This document shows positions 1 to 8,851 of a stretch of DNA of 64,000 nucleotides, in pieces. Source of the stretch: an uncultured Acidobacteriia bacterium (GTDB lineage: Bacteria; Acidobacteriota; Terriglobia; Bryobacterales; Bryobacteraceae); contig CAIXXM010000130.1 in the NCBI GenBank assembly GCA_903923395.1, positions 1 to 64,000 on the forward strand, written 5' to 3'. The notes under the pieces are model-generated. The model had not been told where the DNA came from and ran no database searches. It saw nothing but the letters and a program-made list of their open reading frames with translations. Positions within the stretch are counted from its first letter, which is position 1. Each line of letters starts with the position of its first letter. The position numbers and the translations under genes are program-made.

Positions 1-17
1 AAGGAGCTTATCGATAA

Positions 18-470
18 ATGTCTGACAATCAGCGCATCCGGGGTCTCGGCGGCATAAAGCCGAGCAAGATGCCGCCCTCGGCATCCCGGGGCATCTCGGT
101 GGACGAAGCAGAACAGCGGCTGGGGATTGCGGCAGTTGCGGTGGAAATACCTGCAACAAGCACACCCGCCAGTACTCTAGCCAGCAATACAGAAAGCTTT
201 CATGCCAGCAATACAGCGAGCACGCTCGCCGCACCTGCACCGGAGTACCAAACCCTGCCCGAAAGCCTGCTCAGCCGCAAGCCCAGGCTCATCACGGTCT
301 CCCGCACCTTCCGGCTCCCTCTGGAACTGATAAACGAACTGGAGGAGGTGGCCGAAATTCACGACATCCCCATGGTCACCATTCTTGCCGAGGCACTGAA
401 ACTGCACCTGGCCCGCTTCCCACGGCAACCGGCGGCAGCAACCCAGGCTCCAGGCTTCTCTTCGAAGTAA
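18..470 (+). CDS. Small protein with C-terminal ribbon-helix-helix-like domain, possible partition partner
   Basis: A 150-residue protein whose first ~90 residues are low-complexity and rich in Ala, Ser, Thr and Pro, so probably disordered. Residues ~91-134 read as a short strand (SRTFRLP) followed by two amphipathic helices (LELINELEEVAEIHD and PMVTILAEALKLHLARF), the layout of a ribbon-helix-helix DNA-binding domain. The ATG directly follows a TAA (15-17) in another frame, and AAGGAG at 1-6 is a good ribosome binding site, so it is probably the second gene of an operon that begins left of the window. A small RHH protein tightly behind another gene is typical of ParA-linked centromere-binding proteins, and the window also holds a plasmid-type rep gene, but the upstream gene cannot be seen. 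Function is inferred; it could equally be a transcriptional regulator or antitoxin. Confidence 0.55.
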   Translation: MSDNQRIRGLGGIKPSKMPPSASRGISVDEAEQRLGIAAVAVEIPATSTPASTLASNTESFHASNTASTLAAPAPEYQTLPESLLSRKPRLITVSRTFRLPLELINELEEVAEIHDIPMVTILAEALKLHLARFPRQPAAATQAPGFSSK

Positions 471-490
471 GACTCCCGCTTGAAGTAAGA

Positions 491-1693
491 CTATGCCTCA
501 GCCGGCGGTTCGGACGCATCCCTCTTGGAACGCAAACTTGCCGCCGCTAATGCCCCGGCCATAACGAACCAGAAGATGCCTATGACGGAGTCACGCGTGG
601 GGTAGTCCACCCAGCTGTGCAAACCAAGGCTGAGGACGCCGAGGCTCCACGGGTGCCGCAGCACCTTGCGGGCGGACAAGACCAGCATGCCGGCAAAGCT
701 GCCAGCGTAAACCACGCCGCCTTCGGCCATCCACTCCAACCAGTCGTTATGCGCGATATTGGCCCAGCGGCCGTTATCGAACAAAGCATACTGCGGATAC
801 ACGAAAGACCATGTCCCCAGACCGTAGCCTGACCACGGCGCTTTCCCGATCATCGCTACAGTGGCTTTCATAAGCTCTTTCCGGATGGCATCCAAATGGA
901 CATCCTGGTAGTGGGTGACAGCAACTTCGTTCACGGAGATGTAAGCGACACCGGCCAAAAGCAGGGCTAACCCGGGCAGAGCAATCAACAATGCGGACAA
1001 ACGGATTTTGCCCGCACGCCAGGCCAGCAACAACAGGAGCACAGTCTCTGCCGTAACGAGACCGGCGGCCGCCCGTGAAGAACAGGCCACAGCTCCGGCA
1101 AACAGAGCCAAAAAGACGGACAGGCCGGTCCAGAAGCGGTCCGTCTTGAACAACATGACGTAGAGAGCTGCCGGTACGGCAAGCTCCAGCATCGCGCCGA
1201 ATTGATTCTTATAGGAAAATGTCCCGAAATAGGCCCCTTCCATCGGCCAGTACCAGAGCACCGTGCCGGGAGCACTGTATAACTGCAGCACGCCCAACAG
1301 GGAAAACGCAGCACAAACCCAAACCATGGAAGTCAGGAACAAACTGCGGGCCGCGCTCCCGCGCAACACCTGGGAGGCGAGCAGAAAGCCCAGTGCGGCG
1401 AAACTCCACTGCAAGGCGTCTCTCCGCGTCACATAATTCGCAACACTCCCGGAGCAGACCATCTGCAGCCAGCCCCACACGCCTATCAGGACAGGGAAGA
1501 CAGAGACAACCGGGAAGTACCAGGAGCGTGCCGCAAATAACCAGACAACGGCAATTGCCAGGAGGCAGCCCTGCACAATGCCAAGTCCCCAGTACCCTGG
1601 CACCCAGGCCACCGCAATACCCGCAGCAAGCGAGCCGACAAGCGCCACCGAAAGCATCATGGAGATCGTAATCCGTACTGGAGAATGGCTCAT
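491..1693 (-). CDS. O-antigen ligase/polymerase-like membrane protein (Wzy_C family)
   Basis: A 400-residue polytopic inner-membrane protein with about ten hydrophobic segments. Near residue 312-325 it has the HNDWLEW/AEGG motif in a periplasmic loop, and a further His at ~359 (LHSWVDYP), the usual signature of the O-antigen ligase and Wzy polymerase superfamily. Such enzymes join lipid-linked glycans to lipid A core, protein or another repeat unit at the periplasmic face. It starts with ATG and is divergent from the TPR protein at 1723 with only 29 bases between start codons. Which acceptor it uses cannot be read from the sequence; ligase and polymerase are not separable here. Confidence 0.8.
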   Translation of the reverse strand: MSHSPVRITISMMLSVALVGSLAAGIAVAWVPGYWGLGIVQGCLLAIAVVWLFAARSWYFPVVSVFPVLIGVWGWLQMVCSGSVANYVTRRDALQWSFAALGFLLASQVLRGSAARSLFLTSMVWVCAAFSLLGVLQLYSAPGTVLWYWPMEGAYFGTFSYKNQFGAMLELAVPAALYVMLFKTDRFWTGLSVFLALFAGAVACSSRAAAGLVTAETVLLLLLAWRAGKIRLSALLIALPGLALLLAGVAYISVNEVAVTHYQDVHLDAIRKELMKATVAMIGKAPWSGYGLGTWSFVYPQYALFDNGRWANIAHNDWLEWMAEGGVVYAGSFAGMLVLSARKVLRHPWSLGVLSLGLHSWVDYPTRDSVIGIFWFVMAGALAAASLRSKRDASEPPAEA

Positions 1694-1705
1694 CGTCTGA
1701 AGGAC

Positions 1706-1715
1706 AAGTATACTT
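1706..1715. promoter_or_regulatory. Palindromic AAGTATACTT, candidate shared -10 of a bidirectional promoter
   Basis: The 29-base gap between two divergent start codons contains a perfect 10-bp palindrome that presents TATACT, a good -10 hexamer, on both strands. On the + strand the hexamer ends 8 bases before the GTG at 1723, so a transcript from it would be nearly leaderless. No convincing -35 was seen. Inferred only. Confidence 0.3.
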
Positions 1716-1722
1716 TCTGGGA

Positions 1723-2994
1723 GTGACCCCCAAGAACGGCAACCCCGTGGCCATATGGACCGCCCGCGCAGCGGCCCTTGCTGTTCTGGCTATACTCGCC
1801 AGTCTTTGCTGGAAGACTGCCTGGTCAGACTGGCTCTCCCAGACCGGGAATCTGGATGCACTACGGCAGGCCGTCGCGATGGAACCGGACAATGCCAGGT
1901 ACAAGATCCGTTTGTCGCAGCAGCTCGACTTCACCAACCCGTCCGAGGCCGTGCGGCAATGGGTTGAGGCCAACCGCCTGAATCCCCGGCTCCCCGATTC
2001 CTGGCTCGCACTCGGCTTATACGCCGAAGCGCAGGGACAACGGGAGGAAGCAGAAAGACTCCTGCAAAAAGCCGTGGATATCGATCACCAGTTCAAACCC
2101 ATCTGGACCTTGATCAACTTTTACATGCGCACCGGGCAAAAAGAAAAGATGTGGCCCAATATCGCGAAGGCTATCGACGTCATCACCCAACCCGACCTTG
2201 GCTATTTCGATCTCAGGCCAATTTTCGACATTTGCCGGGCTGCCGGAGCCGATAACGCTCGAATGCTTTCCCTGCTGCCGCACCGCGACTATGTGCAGAA
2301 ATACTATTTCTTTTACCTGGTAGAGAACAATCAGCCGGTCGAAGCCCTGCCGATGTTCGACACAGCACTGCGGACCGCGGAGACCGCCTCATTGAACGAA
2401 CAACGCCAGTTTGTTCACTTCGACGAAATCATGTTCGCCAACGGCAGGCAGGCCGAGGCCGCTGGAATCTGGAACAAGCTGGTGGAACACAAACTGGTCG
2501 CCTCCACTGCCATGCACCCCGAAAAGGGAGACGGCATTGCCAACCCGAATTTCACCCTGCCCTTTGAACCCCAGCCCTTCGGCTGGCAACTGCCAGAGCG
2601 CAATGTAACGGCCACAACCTACTCGCCAGGGTCTGTTTGGTTCGAATTCACTGGCCAACAGCCGGAGTCAAGCGAGCTGCTGGTCAAGAATTTGGCGGTG
2701 CTGCCGGACAAAACCTATTTCGTGACCTGGAACGCCACGACCGAAGGCCTGTCGATCAATCCCGAACATGACGGCCTCATGCTGCTTTTTCTGGCTGACG
2801 GCAAACAACTGGAGGCTAAGTGTACGCCGTTCCTCGCGAAGCAGGACCGGGGATGCACATTCCATTCGCCCCGGAATACCGCGGCGGTGCGCATGATTGT
2901 CGCCTATGAGAGGCAACCCGGCACTGTGCGTCTGCGGGGTGGTCTGCGGTTGAACAGCTTCTCCATGACCTTTGCACCCGCGGGCAATTCCTAA
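1723..2994 (+). CDS. Membrane-anchored TPR protein of the polysaccharide locus
   Basis: A 423-residue protein starting with GTG. Residues ~10-32 are a hydrophobic N-terminal anchor, so the rest is probably periplasmic. Residues ~45-140 contain tetratricopeptide-like helical pairs (for example WLALGLYAEAQGQREEAERL). The C-terminal ~150 residues are beta-rich with many aromatic residues and look like a carbohydrate-binding-type sandwich, although no family was recognised. TPR proteins next to Wzy/ligase proteins often act as scaffolds or chain-length partners, and this gene is divergently paired with the ligase-like gene. Its last four bases overlap the end of the convergent wecB. The role is inferred from context. 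Confidence 0.7.
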   Translation: MTPKNGNPVAIWTARAAALAVLAILASLCWKTAWSDWLSQTGNLDALRQAVAMEPDNARYKIRLSQQLDFTNPSEAVRQWVEANRLNPRLPDSWLALGLYAEAQGQREEAERLLQKAVDIDHQFKPIWTLINFYMRTGQKEKMWPNIAKAIDVITQPDLGYFDLRPIFDICRAAGADNARMLSLLPHRDYVQKYYFFYLVENNQPVEALPMFDTALRTAETASLNEQRQFVHFDEIMFANGRQAEAAGIWNKLVEHKLVASTAMHPEKGDGIANPNFTLPFEPQPFGWQLPERNVTATTYSPGSVWFEFTGQQPESSELLVKNLAVLPDKTYFVTWNATTEGLSINPEHDGLMLLFLADGKQLEAKCTPFLAKQDRGCTFHSPRNTAAVRMIVAYERQPGTVRLRGGLRLNSFSMTFAPAGNS

Positions 2995-4085
2995 GAAAGT
3001 GCTTCTGCCAGTACGGCAGCGATGCGGGCGGCCGCATAGCCATCTCCAAAAGGACTGCCCGCCTGTGACATGACCTGCCTGGCAAGAGGATCCCGCAGCA
3101 GCCGGGACGCTTCTCCAACAATCCGGTCCTCTTCAGTACCGACCAGCTTGGCCGCGCCTGCCGCAACGGCTTCCGGGCGCTCCGTCGTGTCGCGCATCAC
3201 CAGCACCGGAACACGGAGAAACGGCGCTTCTTCCTGTATCCCGCCGGAATCAGTAAGAATCAGGCTGGCCCGCTTCATCCAATGGACGAACTGTTCGTAC
3301 CGCTGGGGTTCGGTCAAATGAATGCGCGGATGACCCCCGAGAATGCGCAGTACAGGCTCGCGGACATTGGGATTCAGATGAACGGGATACACCAGCACGG
3401 CATCCGGGTTTTCGTCAGCCAGGCGGCGCAGGGCCCGGCAGATACTTTCGAGCGGGCCTCCGAAACTCTCCCGGCGGTGGGCAGTAATCAAAACGAGCGG
3501 CCCTTCAGGCAGCTCCACAGCGGCTTCGACTTCACGCAGTGCCGTCATGCGAAGTGCATCAATCACCGTATTGCCCGTCACATGGATCCATGCCGGGGGA
3601 ATGCCTTCGTTCCGCAGGGCCGTGGCGGCCTGCTCGGTGGGCGCAAAATGAAAACGTGTTGCCGCGGAGATGACGCGGCGGTTAATTTCTTCCGGGAACG
3701 GGTTGAAGAACTCGCCCGTGCGCAGGCCGGCCTCCACATGCGCCACGGGAATTTTTTGATATGCGGCCGCCAGTGCTGCCATCATGGCCGTCGTCGTATC
3801 GCCCTGCACCACCACACAGTCAGGCTTCTGTTCCGCGAAGACGGCAGAGAGCCCGGAAAGTGCTTTGGCGGCGAAGCCAGACAGAGTTTGACCCGGCTCC
3901 ATGAGGCTCAGGTCTATATCCGGAACAAGACCGAACCATTCATGGACCTGATCAAGCATTTGCCTGTGCTGCGCTGTCACACAGTAGAGAGAGCGCAGGG
4001 CAGGGAATTGGCGGAACCCGGCAAGAAGAGGGGCGACCTTGATGGCCTCAGGCCTGGTCCCGGCAACGGTGATTACGGTTGGCAT
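2991..4085 (-). CDS. wecB: UDP-N-acetylglucosamine 2-epimerase (non-hydrolysing)
   Basis: A 364-residue cytoplasmic enzyme interconverting UDP-GlcNAc and UDP-ManNAc. It has the family hallmarks GTRPEAIK (residues 9-16), QGDTTTAM with Asp96, HVEAGLRTG with Glu118, PEEINRR (131-137), TAHRRESFG with His203, and DSGGIQEE near 280. These include the acidic and His residues that carry out the elimination/addition in the WecB/MnaA family, and the length is normal. It could feed UDP-ManNAc to the truncated nucleotide-sugar dehydrogenase at the right edge of the window to make UDP-ManNAcA. It converges on the TPR gene with a 4-base overlap. Confidence 0.93.
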   Translation of the reverse strand: MPTVITVAGTRPEAIKVAPLLAGFRQFPALRSLYCVTAQHRQMLDQVHEWFGLVPDIDLSLMEPGQTLSGFAAKALSGLSAVFAEQKPDCVVVQGDTTTAMMAALAAAYQKIPVAHVEAGLRTGEFFNPFPEEINRRVISAATRFHFAPTEQAATALRNEGIPPAWIHVTGNTVIDALRMTALREVEAAVELPEGPLVLITAHRRESFGGPLESICRALRRLADENPDAVLVYPVHLNPNVREPVLRILGGHPRIHLTEPQRYEQFVHWMKRASLILTDSGGIQEEAPFLRVPVLVMRDTTERPEAVAAGAAKLVGTEEDRIVGEASRLLRDPLARQVMSQAGSPFGDGYAAARIAAVLAEALS

Positions 4086-4149
4086 CTGGAAACACAGTGG
4101 CGGGAGGGGAGGCTTTTTCTCACTGTTTTCGCTCCTGCAGCAGCGCCGG

Positions 4150-4704
4150 TCAGTCTTGTTCCATAAAGTAATACCCGATCATGTGACACATGATCATGTG
4201 CGCGTCTTCAATTCTGCCCATATGCTGTGAATCAATCACGATGCTGAGATCCACCAGGGAAGCGAGCTTGCCACCGCCACGGCCGGTAAAGCCGATCGTG
4301 GTGCATCCGGTGGACTTGGCATACTCCACGGCCCGCAGCACATTCGGAGAATTGCCAGAGCCGCTGATTGCCAGCAGCACATCGCCAGATTCCGCAAAGT
4401 TCTTCAACTGCTCCACAAAAACGGCCTCATAGCCGACATCGTTGGCATAAGCACTGATCGCCGGCATCTGGTCAGTGAGTGCCATGATCTTGAAGCGGCG
4501 GTCACGTCCGTAGCTTGCGCCCTTAACCATGTCACAGACAAAATGCGATGCGGATGAGGCACTGCCTCCATTACCGCAGGTAAAGATTCTGTGGCCGGTA
4601 TCGCGCGCGCTGCGCATGACCTCGATCACCTGTTCGACCCGTGCGGCGTCAATGGCCTCGAGGGTCTTCGTCAGTTCTTTGCGGTACAGATCAGGGAAGC
4701 TCAA
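4150..4704 (-). CDS. gmhA: SIS-domain phosphoheptose isomerase
   Basis: Isomerises sedoheptulose 7-phosphate to D-glycero-D-manno-heptose 7-phosphate, the first committed step to nucleotide-activated heptose. Counting from the TTG at 4704, the 184 residues include CGNGGSASSASHF (43-55), SGSGNSPN (114-121) and a C-terminal HMGRIEDAH (161-169), as in GmhA. The frame is open to a GTG/ATG-like start at 4866, but those extra 54 residues are Cys/Pro/Arg-rich and unlike the family, so the TTG start is preferred although no good Shine-Dalgarno was found. Where E. coli GmhA has the catalytic FAEELTG, this protein has FVCDMVKG, as in some capsule-type GmhA-like proteins, so a related sugar phosphate is possible. 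The other heptose genes at 19.6-25.5 kb support the assignment. Confidence 0.8.
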   Translation of the reverse strand: MSFPDLYRKELTKTLEAIDAARVEQVIEVMRSARDTGHRIFTCGNGGSASSASHFVCDMVKGASYGRDRRFKIMALTDQMPAISAYANDVGYEAVFVEQLKNFAESGDVLLAISGSGNSPNVLRAVEYAKSTGCTTIGFTGRGGGKLASLVDLSIVIDSQHMGRIEDAHMIMCHMIGYYFMEQD

Positions 4705-4890
4705 GGTTCTATTATCCAATATGCGGCAGGGGGGCTGGCAGGTCCGGCAGGGGGCTGGTTGAAACTTGACCCTCTGGGAAGCCCGTGGCACACTGAGGGT
4801 CTCGGTGAACACTAACCAACCAGCACAGGCTCCCCTCTCTTTGCACATTCCTCCTGCCAGCACCATTCGTTCAACGACACGGTCCGCTGC

Positions 4891-6168
4891 GTGAATTCGA
4901 CCTCTCCCGTGAAGACCCGGACCTCCATCCTTGGCAACGTCGTGTACCTATACGGCGCACAGATTGTCATTTACGCCCTGCCGATCGTTATCATCCGCTT
5001 TGTCAGCACCATGATGGGGCCTTCCGGCTGGGGAATGATCGCTCTGGCGCAAGCCGTGGGGCAGTACGTCAATATGCTGATCGAGTATGGATTCGGCCTC
5101 TCCGCCATGCGTGAGGTTGCGCGCAACCGGGACAACCCTGCCGTACTGGGAGGAATCGTCGCAGGGGTCACCGGAGCCAAGGTCATACTGACCGCAGTGG
5201 CCGTGCCGGCGGTCTTCGCGTTGCAGTTCTTCTACACTCCACTGGCACACCACGAATCGCTGCTCTGGGCGGCATTCGTTTGGGGAGCTATACAAGGCTT
5301 CAGCTTCATGTGGTTCTTCCAGGGAATGGAGACGGTGAAATCGATGGCGGTTTGGGAAATGTCCTCCCGGGTCGTTGCCGCCGCGGGTGTTCTTTTGTTC
5401 GTCCGCAACACCGGGGATGCCCCACTGGTACTGCTGTTTCAGGCACTGGCGGCGTTGATACCCGTGGTCGCGGGGTACCTTATGGTTCGGCGTCACATCA
5501 CCATACCAGCGGCTTGGGCCAGCCACATCATCCCCAGCTTCCGCATGGGTTGGAGCATGTTCATTTATTTCGGATCCGTTTCACTTTACACCTCGGCCAA
5601 CAGCCTGATTCTGGGACTTTACGCCACTCCGGCACAGGTTGGGCTCTACAGTGGGGCTGAGCGTCTGGTGCGGGCAGTGCAGAACTTGCTTTCTCCGCTC
5701 GCCAAAGTTTTTTTCGCAAGGCAATCGAATCTCGCCAGCAAGTCACACGAGGAGTTCGTTCACATGGCACAGAAGCTGCTGGTGATTATGGCAGGCGCAG
5801 GCCTTTGTCTCACCCTCGGAACCATGATTGGCGCACCACTCTGGATCAAGATGTTGCTGGGCAGCGGCTTTAGCGATTCCTTACCGATGATGCGGGTACT
5901 TTCGCTGCTTCCCTTTCTCATCGCCACAGGTATCGGATTCGGTAACCAATGGTTGCTGCCAAGAGGGAACGATAAGTTGTTCAACCGTGTGGTTCTAGTA
6001 GCCGGAGCGTTAAATATTCTCCTGGCTGTACTTTTCGTGAGGCGCTATTCCGGAATGGGAATGTGCATCGCGGTTGTGCTGGCGGAATCTTTCATCGCTG
6101 TGGCATTTGCCGTCATCGCATTCCGCACAGGACTATTTCCCAAAGCCTTGGAACGCTTTGGGAGATAG
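4891..6168 (+). CDS. Wzx-type polysaccharide flippase (MOP superfamily)
   Basis: A 425-residue integral membrane protein with about 12-14 hydrophobic segments that would move undecaprenyl-diphosphate-linked repeat units across the inner membrane. It begins with GTG. The N-terminal half includes the YGAQ/ALPI first helix and the charged FQGME loop near residue 150 that are typical of PST/Wzx exporters, and the length is normal. It is divergent from gmhA (about 190 bases between starts) and converges on ugd with a 24-base gap. A second Wzx lies at 38135-39394, so the window may serve two polymers, or one of them may move a side-branch precursor. Confidence 0.88.
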   Translation: MNSTSPVKTRTSILGNVVYLYGAQIVIYALPIVIIRFVSTMMGPSGWGMIALAQAVGQYVNMLIEYGFGLSAMREVARNRDNPAVLGGIVAGVTGAKVILTAVAVPAVFALQFFYTPLAHHESLLWAAFVWGAIQGFSFMWFFQGMETVKSMAVWEMSSRVVAAAGVLLFVRNTGDAPLVLLFQALAALIPVVAGYLMVRRHITIPAAWASHIIPSFRMGWSMFIYFGSVSLYTSANSLILGLYATPAQVGLYSGAERLVRAVQNLLSPLAKVFFARQSNLASKSHEEFVHMAQKLLVIMAGAGLCLTLGTMIGAPLWIKMLLGSGFSDSLPMMRVLSLLPFLIATGIGFGNQWLLPRGNDKLFNRVVLVAGALNILLAVLFVRRYSGMGMCIAVVLAESFIAVAFAVIAFRTGLFPKALERFGR

Positions 6169-6192
6169 TCCAGGACAGCAACGTTCAGCGGA

Positions 6193-7608
6193 TCAGCCGA
6201 CGGGAACTTGCACACGGGCGCGGCCTGCGGAACGGCCGATGCCGGTATAGTCAAAGCCTGCTGCCGCAGCCGCCGCAGGCTGGAACAGGTTACGGCCATC
6301 AATCAGCACCGGTCTGGTCATACGTCCGGCAAGGGCCGCCAGATCCAGCCCCGCAAACTCCGCCCACTCGGTCACAACCACGACCGCATCAGCGTTTTCG
6401 GCAACGGAAAGTGCCGACTGACAGTAAGTTACACGGAGATCTGGATTTTGCACCTTGCAGCCAGGCATGGCAATTGGATCGTAAACCCGGACACGGGCAC
6501 CCATCTTGAGCAACCTCTCGGCAATCTGAAGCGCAGGTGCATCCCGAAGATCATCGGTATCGGGTTTAAAAGCGAGGCCCAGCAGACCAATGGTCCTGCC
6601 CTTCAGAATAAAGAGCTTTTCCTGCAATTTCTGAATCACCAGCAAGCGCTGCATCTGGTTGACAGCAATGGAGGCTTCAAGGATGCGGGCATGGTAACCA
6701 TACTCGTTTGCGGTGTGGTGAAGACTGAGAACATCTTTCCCGAAACAGCTGCCACCCCAGCCAATCCCGGCATTCAAGAAGCGGGAACCAATCCGCTTGT
6801 CGAGACCAATGCCCGTCGTCACTTCCACCACGTCGGCACCGACCCGCTCACATATATTTGCGATTTCGTTGGCAAACCCGATCTTCAATGCCAGAAACGC
6901 ATTCGCGGAATACTTAATCATCTCCGCACTGGTCAGCGTTGTGGTAACCACACTGACCGGCTGGAGCGATTCGGGACGGGGACAGAACGCTGGAGCAGGG
7001 AACTCCTGGGTGACCAGTGGGCGGTACAGTTCCCGCATAACTTCGAGAGTGCGTTCATCTTCCGAACCAACAACAATACGGTCCGGATAGAGCGAATCAA
7101 GAATAGCGGAACCCTCCCGCAGAAATTCAGGATTGCTGGCTACACCGAATTGAATCGAGTTTGCCGATACGTTGCCGGAGTCATGAATCCCCTCGCGAAC
7201 GAGGGTTTCGACAAGATTGCCACAGCCTACCGGAACGGTCGATTTGTTCACGACCACGGCATAACGGGAGCCATCAATTGCCGAGCCGATACTGCGCGCA
7301 GCTGATTCGAGATAGACGAGATTAGCCTCGCCGGAAGGCAGCGGGGGAGTTCCAACGGCAATGAAAATGACATCGCTCGAGGGCACACAGGTGGACACAT
7401 CAGTGGAAAAGGCAAGGCCGCCGCGTGCCTTGGCCAATTGCATGAGTTCTTCAAGGCCGGGCTCAAAAATGGGCGACTGGCCGGCACGCAACTTTTCAAT
7501 CTTCGATGCATCGGTATCCACACAGGTGACGCTGTGTCCCAAATAGGCGAGACAGGCCCCGGTCACCGTTCCGACATACCCTGTTCCAATTACTGTGACA
7601 TTCATCAT
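6193..7608 (-). CDS. ugd: UDP-glucose 6-dehydrogenase
   Basis: Oxidises UDP-glucose to UDP-glucuronate with two NAD. The 471-residue protein has the Rossmann motif GTGYVG (8-13), NPEFLREG (159-166), the catalytic region IKYSANAF (Lys232, Asn236), Cys288 in GGSCFGKD, and the C-terminal KPDTDDLRDAP motif. It lies 33 bases downstream of the UDP-xylose synthase gene on the same strand, with a GGAGAG ribosome binding site, so the pair forms an operon making UDP-GlcA and then UDP-Xyl. A separate GDP-mannose-dehydrogenase-like paralogue is at 27664. Confidence 0.94.
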   Translation of the reverse strand: MMNVTVIGTGYVGTVTGACLAYLGHSVTCVDTDASKIEKLRAGQSPIFEPGLEELMQLAKARGGLAFSTDVSTCVPSSDVIFIAVGTPPLPSGEANLVYLESAARSIGSAIDGSRYAVVVNKSTVPVGCGNLVETLVREGIHDSGNVSANSIQFGVASNPEFLREGSAILDSLYPDRIVVGSEDERTLEVMRELYRPLVTQEFPAPAFCPRPESLQPVSVVTTTLTSAEMIKYSANAFLALKIGFANEIANICERVGADVVEVTTGIGLDKRIGSRFLNAGIGWGGSCFGKDVLSLHHTANEYGYHARILEASIAVNQMQRLLVIQKLQEKLFILKGRTIGLLGLAFKPDTDDLRDAPALQIAERLLKMGARVRVYDPIAMPGCKVQNPDLRVTYCQSALSVAENADAVVVVTEWAEFAGLDLAALAGRMTRPVLIDGRNLFQPAAAAAAGFDYTGIGRSAGRARVQVPVG

Positions 7609-7641
7609 TAACTCTCCAATAATTCACTTGCCGGGAAGCGC

Positions 7642-8595
7642 TCAGCGCGACGGAACGGCGTCTTCAAGCGATTGAAAGTACTCAACGGTCTTGCGGAGCC
7701 CCTCCTCAAGGCCAACAACCGGCTGCCACCCAAGCAGACGCCCGGCTTTGGTGATGTCCGGCTTTCTCTGCCTGGGATCATCCTCCGGAAGCGGTTCGTA
7801 GGAAATTGAGACAGTCGAACCCGTAAGCGCTATGATCCGTTCGGCGAACTCGCGAATGGTCAACTCCAGCGGATTACCAAGATTGACAGGGTAGATTTCA
7901 TCTGAAAGCAAAAGGCGGAACAACCCGTCTACCAGATCTGAAACGTAGCAGAAACTCCGCGTCTGCGAACCGTTGCCGAAGATCGTAATCGGCTTGCCAT
8001 GCAGTGCTTGATCAAGAAACGCAGGTACAACGCGTCCATCATTCAGCTTGATACGCGGACCGTACGTATTGAAAATGCGGGCAATACTGGTTCGAACACC
8101 ATATTTCCGGTGGAAGGCCATGGTCATTGCCTCCGCGAAGCGCTTCGCTTCGTCGTAACAGGAGCGCGGCCCGACTGGATTCACATTTCCCCAGTATGTT
8201 TCCACCTGTGGATGGACCACGGGATCTCCATACGTTTCAGAAGTAGAGGTCACCAGGAACTTAGCTTCATTGCGATGGGCAATCTGCAGCATGTTGCGTG
8301 TTCCGGCGGACCCGACTTCCAGAGTTTCCAAAGGAAACTCAAGATAATCTCTGGGACTTGCAGGAGAGGCCATATGCAGAACGTGGCTGAAGGAGCCGGG
8401 AACACTGAAGGATTCGCTCACGTTCTGTTCCACAAAATCAAAACGCGGTTCGCCGGCTAGATGCGACAGATTTCGCGCGGTGCCCGTTAGCATATTGTCC
8501 ACACCCACGACATTGAAGCCTTCGGCAAGCAGACGGTCACACATATGTGAGCCGATGAATCCGGCTGCACCGGAAACAAGAGCAGTCTTCTGCAA
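7642..8595 (-). CDS. uxs: UDP-glucuronate decarboxylase (UDP-xylose synthase)
   Basis: A short-chain dehydrogenase/reductase-type enzyme that oxidises and decarboxylates UDP-GlcA to UDP-xylose. From the TTG at 8595 the protein is 317 residues, the normal length, with GAAGFIGSH (9-17), the UXS-typical [11 protein letters not shown] near 74-84, the catalytic Tyr147/Lys151 (YDEAK), and [10 protein letters not shown]. The TTG has GGAGG 10 bases upstream; the frame is open further but the extension is not family-like. Adjacent ugd supplies the substrate. It is divergent from galE; the 256-base gap between them must hold both promoters. Confidence 0.9.
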   Translation of the reverse strand: MQKTALVSGAAGFIGSHMCDRLLAEGFNVVGVDNMLTGTARNLSHLAGEPRFDFVEQNVSESFSVPGSFSHVLHMASPASPRDYLEFPLETLEVGSAGTRNMLQIAHRNEAKFLVTSTSETYGDPVVHPQVETYWGNVNPVGPRSCYDEAKRFAEAMTMAFHRKYGVRTSIARIFNTYGPRIKLNDGRVVPAFLDQALHGKPITIFGNGSQTRSFCYVSDLVDGLFRLLLSDEIYPVNLGNPLELTIREFAERIIALTGSTVSISYEPLPEDDPRQRKPDITKAGRLLGWQPVVGLEEGLRKTVEYFQSLEDAVPSR

Positions 8596-8851
8596 CGTAT
8601 TTATTCCTCCAGAATAGTAAACACTTCTATTGTGGCATCGAGCCCGCTTCGACAGTATTGAACCGCGGCACTGGTGGCTATAGTTGCGCGCCAGTGGAAA
8701 AGCTGCCCAAGCGTTCGAGTTGCCGGATCGCTTGACCCCTCCCGGACTGCATGGGACAATTGCAGGAGCGGACAGACAAGGCCCTTTCAACGGAAAAACA
8801 CGGGTTTTTCCAAGACAGATCACAGTCTGCCTCCCACGCAAAACCTTTCCC
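8596..8851. other. Divergent intergenic region between uxs and galE
   Basis: A 256-base gap that must hold promoters in both directions. I see no convincing -35/-10 pair (TTGAAC and TATAGT around 8670 are only 15 bases apart) and no repeats or terminator. Confidence 0.4.

Noticed and set aside
1209-1973. 254-residue frame on the minus strand over the ligase/TPR junction
   Set aside because: Crosses two well-supported genes in other frames; its composition has no family features.
3282-4166. 294-residue frame opposite wecB
   Set aside because: Shadow of a clear WecB gene.
4705-4866. 54-residue N-terminal extension of gmhA
   Set aside because: Cys/Pro/Arg-rich and unlike GmhA; the TTG at 4704 gives a normal length.
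6208-7305. 365-residue frame opposite ugd
   Set aside because: Antisense shadow of ugd.
8660-8690. TTGAAC...TATAGT as a galE promoter
   Set aside because: Spacer is only 15 bases and the context is weak; not enough to call.
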